A stretch of 12,487 nucleotides of DNA from Deltaproteobacteria bacterium (GCA_002707655.1 PANO01000083.1:2188-14674); one strand, 5' to 3'; counted from the first letter of the stretch, positions 1 to 8,708 are shown. Notes: generated from the sequence alone by a model not told the origin. Program-made: numbers and translations.

Positions 1-75
1 GATCAACCCGCCGAACTCGCCTACCGCGTCGGCTTCAACCCGTTGCACCAACGCATTTTCGGAGATGTTTCGTGA
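1..75 (+). CDS. hutI: Probable imidazolonepropionase, C-terminal end (partial)
   Basis: This is the last 24 codons of a gene that enters from the left edge and ends at TGA 73-75. The visible peptide contains the run [12 protein letters not shown], which resembles the PAEL-Y-x-G-x-NP stretch near the C-terminus of proteobacterial HutI proteins. HutI hydrolyses imidazolonepropionate to N-formimino-L-glutamate, the third step of histidine degradation, in the cytoplasm. The stop codon overlaps the GTG start of hutH by four bases (GTGA), so the two genes are probably translationally coupled. The metal-binding amidohydrolase core lies outside the window, so the call rests on the tail motif and on the hut context. 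It could still be another hut-linked protein. Confidence 0.68.
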   Translation, partial: DQPAELAYRVGFNPLHQRIFGDVS

Positions 76-1607
76 CTTTGACGCTCACGCCGGGAACCAC
101 CACCCTTGACGAACTTGCCCAACTTTACTGGGAAAGTCCAGCCCTGCGACTGGCTCCGGAAGCACGGGAGTCTGTGGAAACCGCTGCGCGTCGTGTGGCT
201 GAAGCCGCCAAGGGCAGCAATCCGGTTTATGGCGTCAACACCGGTTTTGGCAAGCTCGCCAGCACTCGCATCCCTCCGGAACAGACCACTCTCTTGCAGC
301 GTAACTTGATCCTCTCGCACTGCTGCGGAGTCGGTGATCCGCTTCCGGAATCGGCGGTGCGGCTAGTGATGGCACTCAAGCTGCTCTCCTTGGGGCGCGG
401 GGCTTCCGGAGTGCGCTGGGTGGTGATCGAGCAGATCGAGGCTTTGCTCGCCCACGGGGTGTTGCCCGTGATTCCAGCCCAAGGCTCGGTGGGTGCGTCC
501 GGAGACCTCGCTCCGCTGGCGCACATGACCGCCGTGCTGATCGGTGAAGGGCAGGCGACCTTTGCGGGACAAGTGATGTCCGGCGCCGAAGCCTTGGCCG
601 CGATTGACCGCGCTCCCTTGACGCTTGGTGCGAAGGAAGGTCTGGCGCTGATCAACGGCACTCAGGTTTCCACGGCCCTCGCCCTGGTCGGGGTGTTTGA
701 GGGCTGGCGCTGCGCGTTGGGCGCCTTGATCACTGGAGCACTTTCCACCGATGCGGCAATGGCCTCGACGGCTCCTTTCCATCCCGAAATCCACACCCTG
801 CGCGGACACCAAGGGCAAATCGCTGCGGCTCAAGCACTCCGCAACCTGATGTCCGGCTCCGAAATCCGGGAATCGCACCGCAACGATGATGTGCGGGTGC
901 AAGACCCCTACTGCATTCGCTGCCAGCCCCAAGTGACCGGAGCTTGCCTCGATCTGCTCCGACATGTCGCCCAAACCCTTGTCGTCGAGGCCAATGCAGT
1001 TACAGACAACCCGCTTGTCCTCAGTGACGACACAATTGTCTCCGGAGGAAATTTCCACGCCGAACCTGTTGCTTTTGCTGCCGATCAAACCGCCCTCGCG
1101 CTTGCAGAAATCGGAGCGATTGCCCAGCGGCGTGTGGCTTTGCTGGTGGATCCCAATCTCAATTTTGGTCTGCCGCCGTTTCTTTCTCCGGATGCTGGAG
1201 TCAATTCCGGCTTCATGATTGCGGAGGTCACGTCCGCCGCGCTGATGTCGGAAAACAAGCACCTCGCCAATCCTTGTTCCACCGACTCGACCCCGACCAG
1301 CGCCGACCAGGAGGATCACGTTTCGATGGCGGCTCACGCGGCGCGGCGGTTGCTGCGGATGGTGGACAACCTTGGGCGAATTTTGGGGATTGAGTTGCTT
1401 GCTGCTGCCCAAGGCTTGGAATTCCGCAAACCGCTCGCCACCAGCACCACCCTGCAAAACGTGCTGGCCGTGGTGCGCTCCGAAATTCCAGCATTGCAGG
1501 AAGACCGCTACATGGCTCCAGATTTGGAAACTGCCGCCCGACTTATCCGGAATGGGATTTTGATCGAAAAGGCAGGGGAAAACTTATTTCCAAAACTGGA
1601 GGTTTGA
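72..1607 (+). CDS. hutH: Histidine ammonia-lyase (histidase)
   Basis: The enzyme removes ammonia from L-histidine to give trans-urocanate, the first step of histidine degradation, and acts as a cytoplasmic homotetramer. The 511-residue length fits the family (about 500-510). Residues 142-144 are the Ala-Ser-Gly triad that cyclises into the MIO cofactor, inside [11 protein letters not shown]. Other active-site positions known from Pseudomonas putida histidase are present: Tyr53 in YGVNTGFG, His83, and Tyr280 and Arg283 in [11 protein letters not shown]. The usual Ser after Tyr280 is Cys here. The start is GTG at 72, overlapping the upstream stop by four bases. Starting there gives the active-site numbering of the P. 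putida enzyme. The next gene, hutG, begins directly after the stop. Function is very secure. Confidence 0.97.
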   Translation: MTLTLTPGTTTLDELAQLYWESPALRLAPEARESVETAARRVAEAAKGSNPVYGVNTGFGKLASTRIPPEQTTLLQRNLILSHCCGVGDPLPESAVRLVMALKLLSLGRGASGVRWVVIEQIEALLAHGVLPVIPAQGSVGASGDLAPLAHMTAVLIGEGQATFAGQVMSGAEALAAIDRAPLTLGAKEGLALINGTQVSTALALVGVFEGWRCALGALITGALSTDAAMASTAPFHPEIHTLRGHQGQIAAAQALRNLMSGSEIRESHRNDDVRVQDPYCIRCQPQVTGACLDLLRHVAQTLVVEANAVTDNPLVLSDDTIVSGGNFHAEPVAFAADQTALALAEIGAIAQRRVALLVDPNLNFGLPPFLSPDAGVNSGFMIAEVTSAALMSENKHLANPCSTDSTPTSADQEDHVSMAAHAARRLLRMVDNLGRILGIELLAAAQGLEFRKPLATSTTLQNVLAVVRSEIPALQEDRYMAPDLETAARLIRNGILIEKAGENLFPKLEV

Positions 1608-2429
1608 ATGAACCCCGTTGCAGTCACCACAGGCAGCAGCCCCGTTATCCTTGGGCAGCCACACGGTGGAACCCACCTTCCGCCCGAACTGGCCGAGCGG
1701 CTGAACGAGCGTGGCCGTGATCTCGCCGACACAGACTGGCACATCCACCAACTCTACGACGGCCTGCTCCCGGAAGCGACCGTCGTGCAGGCGACCTTCT
1801 CGCGCTACGTCATCGACGCAAACCGCGACCCTTCCGGAGTATCGCTTTATCCAGGACAGAACACCACTGGGTTGTGTTCCACCGTCGATTTTGAGGGAGA
1901 GCCGATCTATCGTGACGGCACTGAGCCAGACGAGGCGGAAATCGAGCAGCGGCGGCAAACGTACCACGCGGCCTACGATGCGGCCCTCGCGGAGCAGATT
2001 GAGCGTGTCCGGAAGCAGCACGGCATCGCGCTGCTGTTCGACTGCCACTCGATTCGTTCCCGGTTGCCGTTCCTCTTCGAGGGACAGCTCCCGGATTTCA
2101 ACCTTGGCACGAACAACGGAACCACCTGCGCTCTGGAAATCGAGCAGGCGGCGCTTGCGGTTTGTTCGGCAGCGGAAGGCTTCACTTCCGTGTTGAACGG
2201 ACGCTTCAAGGGCGGCTGGAGCACTCGGCATTACGGCAATCCTGTCAACGGCGTTCACGCCATCCAACTCGAACTGTCGCAAATCACTTACATGGAGGAA
2301 GTCACGCCGTGGTCCTATCGACGGGATCGTGCGGGTTCTCTCCGGCCCCACCTCAAATCACTCCTGACTCGTCTGGAAGACGTTGTGACGGACATCATCC
2401 ACCTCAGCAAAAAACATAGCCATGCCTGA
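1608..2429 (+). CDS. hutG: N-formylglutamate deformylase
   Basis: This enzyme hydrolyses N-formyl-L-glutamate to L-glutamate and formate, the last step of the five-step hut pathway. The 273 residues match the FGase family, which is distinct from the arginase-like formiminoglutamase also called HutG. Visible family landmarks are [10 protein letters not shown] (residues 16-25), [14 protein letters not shown] (64-77), [12 protein letters not shown] (81-92), FDCHSIRS (144-151) and the LELSQ segment near 221-225. His and Asp/Glu residues in these blocks probably bind the metal. The ATG follows the hutH stop with no gap, and GGAGG at 1598-1602 lies five bases upstream. The 3' end overlaps hutU by eight bases. 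Its presence implies a HutF deiminase that makes formylglutamate, which is not in the window. Confidence 0.94.
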   Translation: MNPVAVTTGSSPVILGQPHGGTHLPPELAERLNERGRDLADTDWHIHQLYDGLLPEATVVQATFSRYVIDANRDPSGVSLYPGQNTTGLCSTVDFEGEPIYRDGTEPDEAEIEQRRQTYHAAYDAALAEQIERVRKQHGIALLFDCHSIRSRLPFLFEGQLPDFNLGTNNGTTCALEIEQAALAVCSAAEGFTSVLNGRFKGGWSTRHYGNPVNGVHAIQLELSQITYMEEVTPWSYRRDRAGSLRPHLKSLLTRLEDVVTDIIHLSKKHSHA

Positions 2430-4101
2430 CTCGCATCACACTCCCCGGACGATTCGCGCCCCTCGTGGCACCAAACTCAACTGCCGCTCATGGCTCACCG
2501 AAGCCCCGTACCGGATGCTGATGAACAACCTCGATCCGGAGGTTGCTGAGAACCCCGACGAACTCGTGGTGTACGGCGGCATCGGCAAGGCCGCCCGCAC
2601 TTGGAAGGACTTCGACCTCATCACCGAAACCCTGAAGACGCTGGGCGACGACGAGACGCTGCTTGTGCAGTCCGGAAAGCCTGTTGGCGTGTTTCGCACC
2701 CATGCCGACGCGCCCCGCGTCCTGATTGCCAACTCGAACCTCGTCCCGCACTGGGCGACGATGGATCATTTCAACGAACTCGACCGCAAAGGATTGATGA
2801 TGTTCGGACAGATGACGGCGGGCAGTTGGATTTACATCGCCTCACAAGGCATTGTGCAGGGCACTTACGAAACCTTCGTCGAGGCCGGACGGCAGCACTA
2901 CAGCGGGGATTGGTCTGGACGCTGGATTCTCACTGCCGGACTTGGCGGCATGGGCGGGGCACAACCGCTTGCAGCGACGATGGCCGGAGTCTCGTGCCTT
3001 GCCGTGGAGTGCGATCCGACCCGCATCGACTTCCGCCTGCGCACCCGCTACCTCGACGAGAAGGCCGGCACGCTGGACGAGGCGCTGGCAATCCTGGAGC
3101 AGGCGAAAGCCGAAGGTCGCGCCGTTTCGGTCGGGCTGCTCGGCAATGCTGCTGAGATTGTCCCGGAACTGGTCCGTCGCGGAATTCGCCCAGACCTCGT
3201 CACGGACCAAACCTCCGCTCACGATCCAGTGAATGGCTACTTGCCCATCGGCTGGACGCTGGAGAAATGGCGGACCCAGCAGAAAAACGATCCAAAGGCG
3301 GTGGAACAGGCCGCACGGGCTTCCATGAAGGTGCATGTGCAGGCGATGCTCGATTGCTGGAATCAAGGCATCCCCACGGTTGATTACGGCAACAACATCC
3401 GCCAGTTCGCGCTTGAAGAGGGCTTGCAGGACGCCTTCGCGTTTCCGGGCTTCATCCCGGCGTACCTCCGTCCCCTGCTCTGCCGGGGCATCGGCCCCTT
3501 CCGTTGGGCCGCGCTTTCCGGTGATCCGGAGGATATCTATCGCACCGATGCTAAGGTGAAGGAGTTGATCCCGGACAACCCGCATTTGCACCACTGGATT
3601 GATATGGCCCAGGAACGCATTGCCTTCCAGGGCTTGCCCGCCCGCATTTGCTGGGTTGGCTTGGGAGACCGCCATCGGCTCGGACTCGCCTTCAATGAGA
3701 TGGTCGCCACAGGCGAACTCAAAGCTCCAGTGGTGATTGGGCGCGATCACCTTGACGGCGGCTCTGTCGCCTCACCCAACCGCGAGACGGAGGCGATGAA
3801 AGACGGCTCCGATGCTGTTTCGGATTGGCCGTTGTTGAATGCGCTGCTCAACTGCGCGTCCGGAGCCACCTGGGTCAGCTTCCACCACGGGGGCGGTGTG
3901 GGCATCGGCTTCAGTCAGCACGCCGGGTTGGTGATCTGCTGCGATGGCACTCCGGAGGCCACCAAGCGCATCGAGCGTGTGCTGTGGAACGATCCCGCGA
4001 CCAGTGTGATGCGTCATGCCGATGCGGGTTACGACATCGCCCTTGACTGTGCCCGTGAACAAGGTTTAAACCTTCCGGGCATTCTTGGCAACGAACCCTA
4101 A
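2422..4101 (+). CDS. hutU: Urocanate hydratase (urocanase)
   Basis: The enzyme adds water to urocanate to give imidazolonepropionate, the second step of histidine degradation, using tightly bound NAD+ as an electrophile. The 559 residues are full length for the family. Hallmarks are [11 protein letters not shown] (residues 51-61), the glycine-rich NAD-binding stretch [11 protein letters not shown] (171-181), [11 protein letters not shown] (366-376), and [11 protein letters not shown] (407-417), whose Cys410 falls at the number of the catalytic cysteine of P. putida urocanase. [17 protein letters not shown] lies near the C-terminus. The ATG at 2422 overlaps the hutG stop by eight bases and has only a weak ribosome binding site, so coupling to hutG translation is likely. 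It is the last hut enzyme gene before the transporter cluster. Confidence 0.97.
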   Translation: MPDSHHTPRTIRAPRGTKLNCRSWLTEAPYRMLMNNLDPEVAENPDELVVYGGIGKAARTWKDFDLITETLKTLGDDETLLVQSGKPVGVFRTHADAPRVLIANSNLVPHWATMDHFNELDRKGLMMFGQMTAGSWIYIASQGIVQGTYETFVEAGRQHYSGDWSGRWILTAGLGGMGGAQPLAATMAGVSCLAVECDPTRIDFRLRTRYLDEKAGTLDEALAILEQAKAEGRAVSVGLLGNAAEIVPELVRRGIRPDLVTDQTSAHDPVNGYLPIGWTLEKWRTQQKNDPKAVEQAARASMKVHVQAMLDCWNQGIPTVDYGNNIRQFALEEGLQDAFAFPGFIPAYLRPLLCRGIGPFRWAALSGDPEDIYRTDAKVKELIPDNPHLHHWIDMAQERIAFQGLPARICWVGLGDRHRLGLAFNEMVATGELKAPVVIGRDHLDGGSVASPNRETEAMKDGSDAVSDWPLLNALLNCASGATWVSFHHGGGVGIGFSQHAGLVICCDGTPEATKRIERVLWNDPATSVMRHADAGYDIALDCAREQGLNLPGILGNEP

Positions 4102-4104
4102 ACC

Positions 4105-4112
4105 AAAGGAGG
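4105..4112 (+). promoter_or_regulatory. Orphan Shine-Dalgarno sequence after hutU
   Basis: AAAGGAGG is a near-perfect anti-16S complement placed three bases after the hutU stop. No ATG, GTG or TTG lies within a useful 4-13 base distance downstream, and the next gene begins about 100 bases later with its own GGAG. The match is seen directly. That it is the remnant of a lost downstream gene start is inference. Confidence 0.45.
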
Positions 4113-4150
4113 CACCAACTCATAAACCCAGATCCCTTAGATTTGAAAAC

Positions 4151-4190
4151 TTGACTGCGCTAACAGCCAATTCTTTTCTTTATTTATCCT
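4151..4190 (+). promoter_or_regulatory. Possible promoter of the Liv-type transporter operon
   Basis: The spacer between hutU and the binding-protein gene is clearly more AT-rich than its surroundings. It contains TTGACT (4151-4156), five of six matches to a sigma70 -35 box. At a 17-base distance there is only a poor -10 candidate, TTTTCT (4174-4179), followed by the T/A-rich run to 4190. The spacer could let the transporter be transcribed separately from the hut genes. No clear HutC-type palindrome is visible here. Confidence 0.22.
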
Positions 4191-4211
4191 ATTCAAAATT
4201 GGAGACGATCA

Positions 4212-5354
4212 ATGAAACTCAAACAAACCCTTTCCTTCATCACAGCTTTGACTCTGACCGTCGGAGTTGCTTGGGCCGATACCGTAAAAATCGGCTTCAA
4301 CGTACCCCTGACTGGCTTTGCCGCTGCCGATGGGGAATCCGCCCTGACCGGAGCAAAACTGGCCGTGAAGCAAGCCAACGCCGCAGGCGGCATCAATGGC
4401 AAGCAGATCGAACTAGTGGTTTATGACGACCAAGCCTCTCCCAAAGAGGCGCTCCCAATCGCTAACCGTCTCATCGAGAAGGACGGGGTGAAAGTCGCTG
4501 TTTCCGGCAGCTACTCCGGTTCCACTCGTGCAGCCGCAGGTGTGTTCCAAGCCGCAAACATCCCCTACATTTCGGCCTACGCCGTCCACCCGGACATCAC
4601 TCGCAGTGGAAAGTACGTGTTCCGCACCTCCTTCATGGGAGAAGTTCAGGGACGCGCCGGAGCCTTGTTGATTGGGCAAACCATGCAACACAAGCGCGTG
4701 GTTATGATCACGCTCAAAAACGATTTTGGGAAGTCACTGGCGGCAGGTTTTAAGGCCGAGGCTGCAAATTACGGAATCGAGATCATCAACGAGTACGAGT
4801 ACTCGATCCGTGATCGGCAGTTCGGTTCGATTGTTGCCAAGGTTCGCTCTGATCAACCGGACGCCATTTATGCTTCCGGTTACTTCTTCACCGCCGGCCC
4901 CTTGGTCAGACAGCTTCGCTCCGGAGGTGTGGCCGCCCCAGTGATTGGGCAGGAAGGCTATGATGGCGAGCAGTTCATCAAAATTGCCGGCCCTGCCGCC
5001 GAAGGGGTGCTGATCACCACCTCCCTTGATCGTGATTCCACCGATTCCGAAGCACGCGCCTTCATCACAGAGTACGAGAAATTCTCCGGAAACAAGGTGG
5101 ACATGGTTTCGGCTTCCACCCACACCGCCATCAATGTCGTGGTTGCTGCACTGCGCATGGCCGGAACCAGCAACCCGGATGCAATCCGCGATGCTATCTC
5201 CAAGACCAGCCTCAAGGCCGCTACGGGGCATATTTCCTTCAATCAACTTGGAGAAGTTCGCAAGAACGTTCAGGTCCAGATTGTGCGAGGGGGCGACTGG
5301 CACTACCACTCTGAAATCAGGGATCGAGTCCTGCTGGCTCCCCCCGAGTCCTGA
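4212..5354 (+). CDS. Periplasmic substrate-binding protein of a HAAT (Liv-type) ABC importer
   Basis: This is a type I periplasmic binding protein (Peripla_BP_6/LivJ-like, 380 residues) that captures the ligand for the LivHMGF-like membrane complex encoded next. Residues 1-22 form a Sec signal peptide with a hydrophobic core and a probable cut after AWA, before DTVKIGFNVPLTG. There is no lipobox Cys, so the mature protein should be free in the periplasm. The ligand pocket blocks are recognisable: VYDDQASP (70-77), SGSYSGSTRAAAG (98-110) and QEGYDGEQF (247-255). GGAG at 4201-4204 supports the ATG. Liv-family proteins usually bind branched-chain or other amino acids, amides or urea. Here the position directly after hutU suggests histidine or urocanate, which is inference. 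Confidence 0.92.
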   Translation: MKLKQTLSFITALTLTVGVAWADTVKIGFNVPLTGFAAADGESALTGAKLAVKQANAAGGINGKQIELVVYDDQASPKEALPIANRLIEKDGVKVAVSGSYSGSTRAAAGVFQAANIPYISAYAVHPDITRSGKYVFRTSFMGEVQGRAGALLIGQTMQHKRVVMITLKNDFGKSLAAGFKAEAANYGIEIINEYEYSIRDRQFGSIVAKVRSDQPDAIYASGYFFTAGPLVRQLRSGGVAAPVIGQEGYDGEQFIKIAGPAAEGVLITTSLDRDSTDSEARAFITEYEKFSGNKVDMVSASTHTAINVVVAALRMAGTSNPDAIRDAISKTSLKAATGHISFNQLGEVRKNVQVQIVRGGDWHYHSEIRDRVLLAPPES

Positions 5355-5369
5355 TTCCTGAGCAATCGT

Positions 5370-5403
5370 AGGGGAGCAAGGCATTGGTTTGCGACGCTCC
5401 CCT
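5370..5403 (+). promoter_or_regulatory. Intercistronic hairpin between binding protein and livH-like gene
   Basis: AGGGGAGC (5370-5377) pairs perfectly with GCTCCCCT (5396-5403) around an 18-base loop, in the 74-base spacer after the binding-protein stop. The stem is followed by TTCCCC rather than a T-run, so it is not a strong intrinsic terminator. In ABC import operons such hairpins often stabilise the binding-protein mRNA 3' end or reduce readthrough, giving more binding protein than permease. That role is inferred here. The stem itself is seen directly. Confidence 0.5.
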
Positions 5404-5428
5404 TTCCCCATCCTCCTTTCTCTGAAAA

Positions 5429-6289
5429 ATGCTTTACGTTGAACTGTTCCTTCAGGGGATTCTGCAAGGCAGCATCTACGCCCTGATCGCAGTAGGGCTG
5501 ACGCTCGTTTACGGGCTGTTGCGAATCCTGCACGTTGCCCATGCTGGACTCTATACGCTGGGGGGCTACTTCAGTATTCTTGTCATCAACAACACAGGGA
5601 GTTTGGCACTTGGAGCCTTAGTTGCCATGCTCGGCGTGGGATTGTTGGGGGTCGTGCTGTATCGGTTCTGCTACGAACCGATTTTGGATCAGCCCCCCTT
5701 CGTGCCCTTGATCGCATCCATTGGCCTGTTCATCGCGATGGAGGAGTTGTATCGCATTCTGTTCGGTTCGTATGGGGTGACCTACACCGACCCACCTCTC
5801 CAACAAATGCTGCCCTTGGGCGGACTCTATTTGCGTCAAGCAGAGTGGGTGACCATGCTCGTCAGTGTCGCTCTGATCGGCGGACTCGCCTGGCTGTCGA
5901 GCAAAACCCGTCTGGGGCTTGCATGGCGAGCAACAGTGACCGACCCCCAAATGGCTGAATCCTTCGGAATCGATCCAATTCGGGTGCGACACCTCAACTT
6001 TTTCATCGGGTCGGCACTTGCGGGTGCGGCTGGCATGATCGTGGGGATTCTCAACAACCTCGTGGAGCCAACCATGGGGAGCGTCCCAAGTTACAAAGCC
6101 CTCGCGATTATCGTGCTGGGTGGTTTGGGCAGCGTCCGGGGAACCTTAGTTGCTGCATTAGCTCTTGGAGTGGTGGAGTCGTATGGAACGATCTACCTTG
6201 GCGATGTGCTGAATCGTGACGCGATCGCTTTTGTCTTTTTGATCCTTGTGCTGATGGTGCGTCCGCAAGGTATGTTTCGGGGAGTGTGA
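5429..6289 (+). CDS. livH: HAAT ABC importer permease, LivH type
   Basis: This is an inner-membrane permease subunit of 286 residues, typical for LivH. It has about eight hydrophobic segments, roughly at residues 12-32, 38-54, 58-78, 91-110, 138-155, 184-207, 222-245 and 258-276. The opening stretch QGSIYALIAVGLTLVYGLLR is the conserved LivH start. The cytoplasmic loop AWRATVTDPQMAESFGID (155-172) is the family's ATPase-coupling loop, and IVLGGLGSVRGTLVA (228-242) is also typical. The gene lies 74 bases after the binding-protein gene, beyond a hairpin, and one base before the livM-like gene. No Shine-Dalgarno sequence is visible before the ATG; the upstream bases are pyrimidine-rich instead. 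The symbol reflects the subunit family, not a proven leucine substrate. Confidence 0.92.
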   Translation: MLYVELFLQGILQGSIYALIAVGLTLVYGLLRILHVAHAGLYTLGGYFSILVINNTGSLALGALVAMLGVGLLGVVLYRFCYEPILDQPPFVPLIASIGLFIAMEELYRILFGSYGVTYTDPPLQQMLPLGGLYLRQAEWVTMLVSVALIGGLAWLSSKTRLGLAWRATVTDPQMAESFGIDPIRVRHLNFFIGSALAGAAGMIVGILNNLVEPTMGSVPSYKALAIIVLGGLGSVRGTLVAALALGVVESYGTIYLGDVLNRDAIAFVFLILVLMVRPQGMFRGV

Positions 6290-6290
6290 A

Positions 6291-7157
6291 ATGGGTTACG
6301 AAATCAGTCTGCTCACCATCATGGGAATCAGCATCATCGGCAGTTTGAGCCTCAATCTGATCACAGGGTTCTGCGGACAGGTGAGCTTGGGGCACGTTGC
6401 CTTTGTTGGCATTGGCGCCTACACGGCAAGCCTCTTGACCAAAGCGGGAACCCCCTTTTTTGCCGCCTTAGTCGCTGGAATGCTCCTCGCAGGTGTTTTT
6501 GGAATTATTGTCGGATTGGCCAGTCTGCGGGTTCGACACGATTTTTTGGCCATCACCACCATGGGTGTGAACTTCGTCTTCCTGGGTGTGGTGCGGCAAC
6601 AGGAATGGCTGGGTGGCGAATTGGGAGTGTCCTCAATCCCTGATCCGGGATTCGGAAAGCTGGGCTTTCTTGTGGTTGTGTTTGGAGGTGTGGTGCTTGT
6701 TGTCCTACTGAGTGTCCAAATCCGACGATCCTGGATGGGGTATGCCTTTGAAGCAATCGCCGGAGATGAGGACACGGCACGTATGCTGGGCTTGGACGTT
6801 TCCCGCTACAAGCTCATCGCCTTCGCCCTTGGCACCGCTTTGGCCGGACTCGCAGGCGGACTCTACGCACACCATGTTCGCTTCATCTATCCAGACAGCT
6901 TTGCCTTTGTTGAATCAATCACCTTGCTGGCGATGGTGGTGGTTGGCGGAAATGGCTCGATCTGGGGGGTGATGCTGGCCTCGGCCCTGCTCAGTGTCCT
7001 ACCCCAATGGTTCCAGTTCATTGATGACTATAAACTGCTGCTCTATGGCAGTTTGTTGTTTGTGGTTATGCGTTTCAGTCCGGGCGGTTTGGCGGGACTC
7101 CTTCAACAATGGCTTCCCCAAGGCTCAAAATTACTTACCGCAAAGGAGGGAGGATGA
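6291..7157 (+). CDS. livM: HAAT ABC importer permease, LivM type
   Basis: This is the second membrane subunit (288 residues), which pairs with the LivH-like protein to form the translocation path. The block LNLITGFCGQVSLGHVAFVG (residues 21-40) followed by IGAYTAS is the best-known LivM signature. The coupling loop GYAFEAIAGDEDTARMLGLD (150-169) is followed by the conserved AFALGTALAGLAGGLYA (177-193). Eight or more hydrophobic segments are visible. The ATG stands one base after the livH stop, with GGGGAG at 6279-6284 as ribosome binding site. The 3' end overlaps the livG-like start by four bases (ATGA). Gene order and overlaps indicate a single mRNA. Confidence 0.92.
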   Translation: MGYEISLLTIMGISIIGSLSLNLITGFCGQVSLGHVAFVGIGAYTASLLTKAGTPFFAALVAGMLLAGVFGIIVGLASLRVRHDFLAITTMGVNFVFLGVVRQQEWLGGELGVSSIPDPGFGKLGFLVVVFGGVVLVVLLSVQIRRSWMGYAFEAIAGDEDTARMLGLDVSRYKLIAFALGTALAGLAGGLYAHHVRFIYPDSFAFVESITLLAMVVVGGNGSIWGVMLASALLSVLPQWFQFIDDYKLLLYGSLLFVVMRFSPGGLAGLLQQWLPQGSKLLTAKEGG

Positions 7158-7915
7158 GCCTACTTGACATCAGGGGAGTCTCAGTCCACTTCGGCGGAGT
7201 TCACGCGCTGGAGGAGGTTTCCCTCAACCTGAATGATGGCGAACTGCTTGGGTTAATTGGCCCAAACGGCGCGGGGAAAACCACAATGCTCCGAGTGATC
7301 ACCGGAGTGGTGCGGGCAAGCAGGGGCACCGTCCAGCTGGAAGGCAAACTGCTTAACGTTCTGCCCACCCACCTCCGGGTTCGCAAGGGGTTGGGGTTTG
7401 CACAGCAGCTTGTGCGTCCTTTCCAAGAAATGACCCTTGTTGAAAACGTCGCGTTTGCCGTCGGCTCAGAGCATACACGGCACCCTTGGCGCTCCCTGTT
7501 ACGAGTTGAACGCAAAGCCGCACTGAGAGAGGGGCGGGAATGGCTGGCCAAGGTGGGAATCGACGGGGCAGCGGATTCCCTTCCGACAGCGGTTCCGTTG
7601 GGCTTCCTCAAGCGACTGGAAGTCGCCCGTGCTTTGGCAATACGACCCCGGATGCTGCTGCTGGATGAACCCCTTGCGGGGCTGAATCAGGCCGAAGCAA
7701 CAGCCTTTGCTGATATCCTCGTGGAACTTAACCACCAAGGGCAGACGATTTTGCTCATCGAACACAATCTCGCTGAGGTGCGGCGGATTTGTTCCCGGTT
7801 GGTGGTGTTGGACAACGGGCGGAAACTGGACGAAGGATCCCCCGAAGTTGTTTTGACCAACCCCGCTGTTCAAGAAGCTTACATCGGCCAAGGGACCGTC
7901 TATGCTGACAATTGA
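7154..7915 (+). CDS. livG: HAAT ABC importer ATPase, LivG type
   Basis: This cytoplasmic ATPase (253 residues from this start) powers the importer together with the LivF-like subunit. It shows Walker A GPNGAGKTT (36-44), a Q-loop region FAQQLVRP (82-89), Walker B MLLLDEP (167-173) and switch His204 in LLIEHNL. The ABC signature is unusual: VPLGFLKRLEVARAL stands where most relatives have an LS-G-QQRR-E form. The open frame extends upstream to 7109, but ATG 7154 is preferred. It follows AAAGGAGG (7142-7149), forms a classic four-base ATGA overlap with livM, and gives the standard N-terminus LLDIRGVSVHFGGVHALEEV. It overlaps livF by 14 bases. The substrate is not determined by this subunit. Confidence 0.92.
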   Translation: MSLLDIRGVSVHFGGVHALEEVSLNLNDGELLGLIGPNGAGKTTMLRVITGVVRASRGTVQLEGKLLNVLPTHLRVRKGLGFAQQLVRPFQEMTLVENVAFAVGSEHTRHPWRSLLRVERKAALREGREWLAKVGIDGAADSLPTAVPLGFLKRLEVARALAIRPRMLLLDEPLAGLNQAEATAFADILVELNHQGQTILLIEHNLAEVRRICSRLVVLDNGRKLDEGSPEVVLTNPAVQEAYIGQGTVYADN

Positions 7916-8609
7916 GAAACTGTCCTGTGGCTATGGGCCACTCACGGTGGTGCATGAAATAGATATGATCGTAAAAGAGGGTACTATTCACGCCCTCATT
8001 GGAGCAAATGGAGCAGGTAAAACCACAGCCTTGATGACGATTGCGGGGCATGTGGAGGTCAAATCCGGGAGTATCCGGATGGGAGTCGAGCGGCTGGATC
8101 AGGTGCCCACGAAAGAGCGAGTGCAACGTGGGGTTGCGCTAGTACCGGAGGGCCGCCGCTTGTTCCCAGATTTGACGGTGCGGGAAAATCTGGAGGTTGG
8201 CGGTTACTCACGACCTAAAGCTCGAATACCACAAAACCTCGACCGTGTGTTATCCCTGTTTCCACGACTGGCGGAGCGACTGGGTCAGCAGTCCGGATCC
8301 CTGTCGGGGGGCGAACAGCAAATGTTGGCCATTGGTCGGGGGTTGATGGCCGAGCCCAAGCTATTGCTGCTCGATGAACTCTCGCTCGGACTCATGCCTC
8401 GGATGGTCGAAGATTGCTACGCTGCACTTCAGCAACTCCGTAGCGAAGGCATAACCCTGTTGCTGGTGGAACAAAACACCCGTCAGGCACTCGCCGTGGC
8501 CGATGAGGTTTGTGTGTTGGAATCTGGAAGTGTGGCGTGGCGTGGCACCGCCGAGCAGGCCCGTCAAGACACCGGAATTATCGAAGCCTATATCGGCTTG
8601 CGGCGTTGA
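7902..8609 (+). CDS. livF: HAAT ABC importer ATPase, LivF type
   Basis: This is the second cytoplasmic ATPase of the importer, 235 residues, a normal LivF length. Walker A is GANGAGKTT (34-42). The LivF-typical VPEGRRLFPDLTVRENL (81-97) follows, then a canonical signature LSGGEQQML (134-142) and Walker B LLLLDEL (154-160). The switch position is Gln191 in VEQN, which is normal for LivF rather than a defect. Its intact signature motif contrasts with the altered one in the LivG partner. The start lies inside the end of livG (14-base overlap), with AGGGA at 7891-7895 as a possible ribosome binding site. It is the last gene of the transporter unit; the next intact gene is 584 bases away. Confidence 0.93.
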   Translation: MLTIEKLSCGYGPLTVVHEIDMIVKEGTIHALIGANGAGKTTALMTIAGHVEVKSGSIRMGVERLDQVPTKERVQRGVALVPEGRRLFPDLTVRENLEVGGYSRPKARIPQNLDRVLSLFPRLAERLGQQSGSLSGGEQQMLAIGRGLMAEPKLLLLDELSLGLMPRMVEDCYAALQQLRSEGITLLLVEQNTRQALAVADEVCVLESGSVAWRGTAEQARQDTGIIEAYIGLRR

Positions 8610-8708
8610 CCAAGATCTGCTCAGGATGCCTTTTCAAAACTGGATTATTTCAGGAAGGATGATGGAATTTGAGTAGCCAGCAGTTCTCGGTCTTTCGAGT
8701 TCGACAAC

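Noticed and set aside
7109..7153. Longer N-terminus for livG inside livM
   Set aside because: It adds 15 basic residues before the standard ATPase start, while ATG 7154 has a strong Shine-Dalgarno sequence and a four-base overlap with livM.
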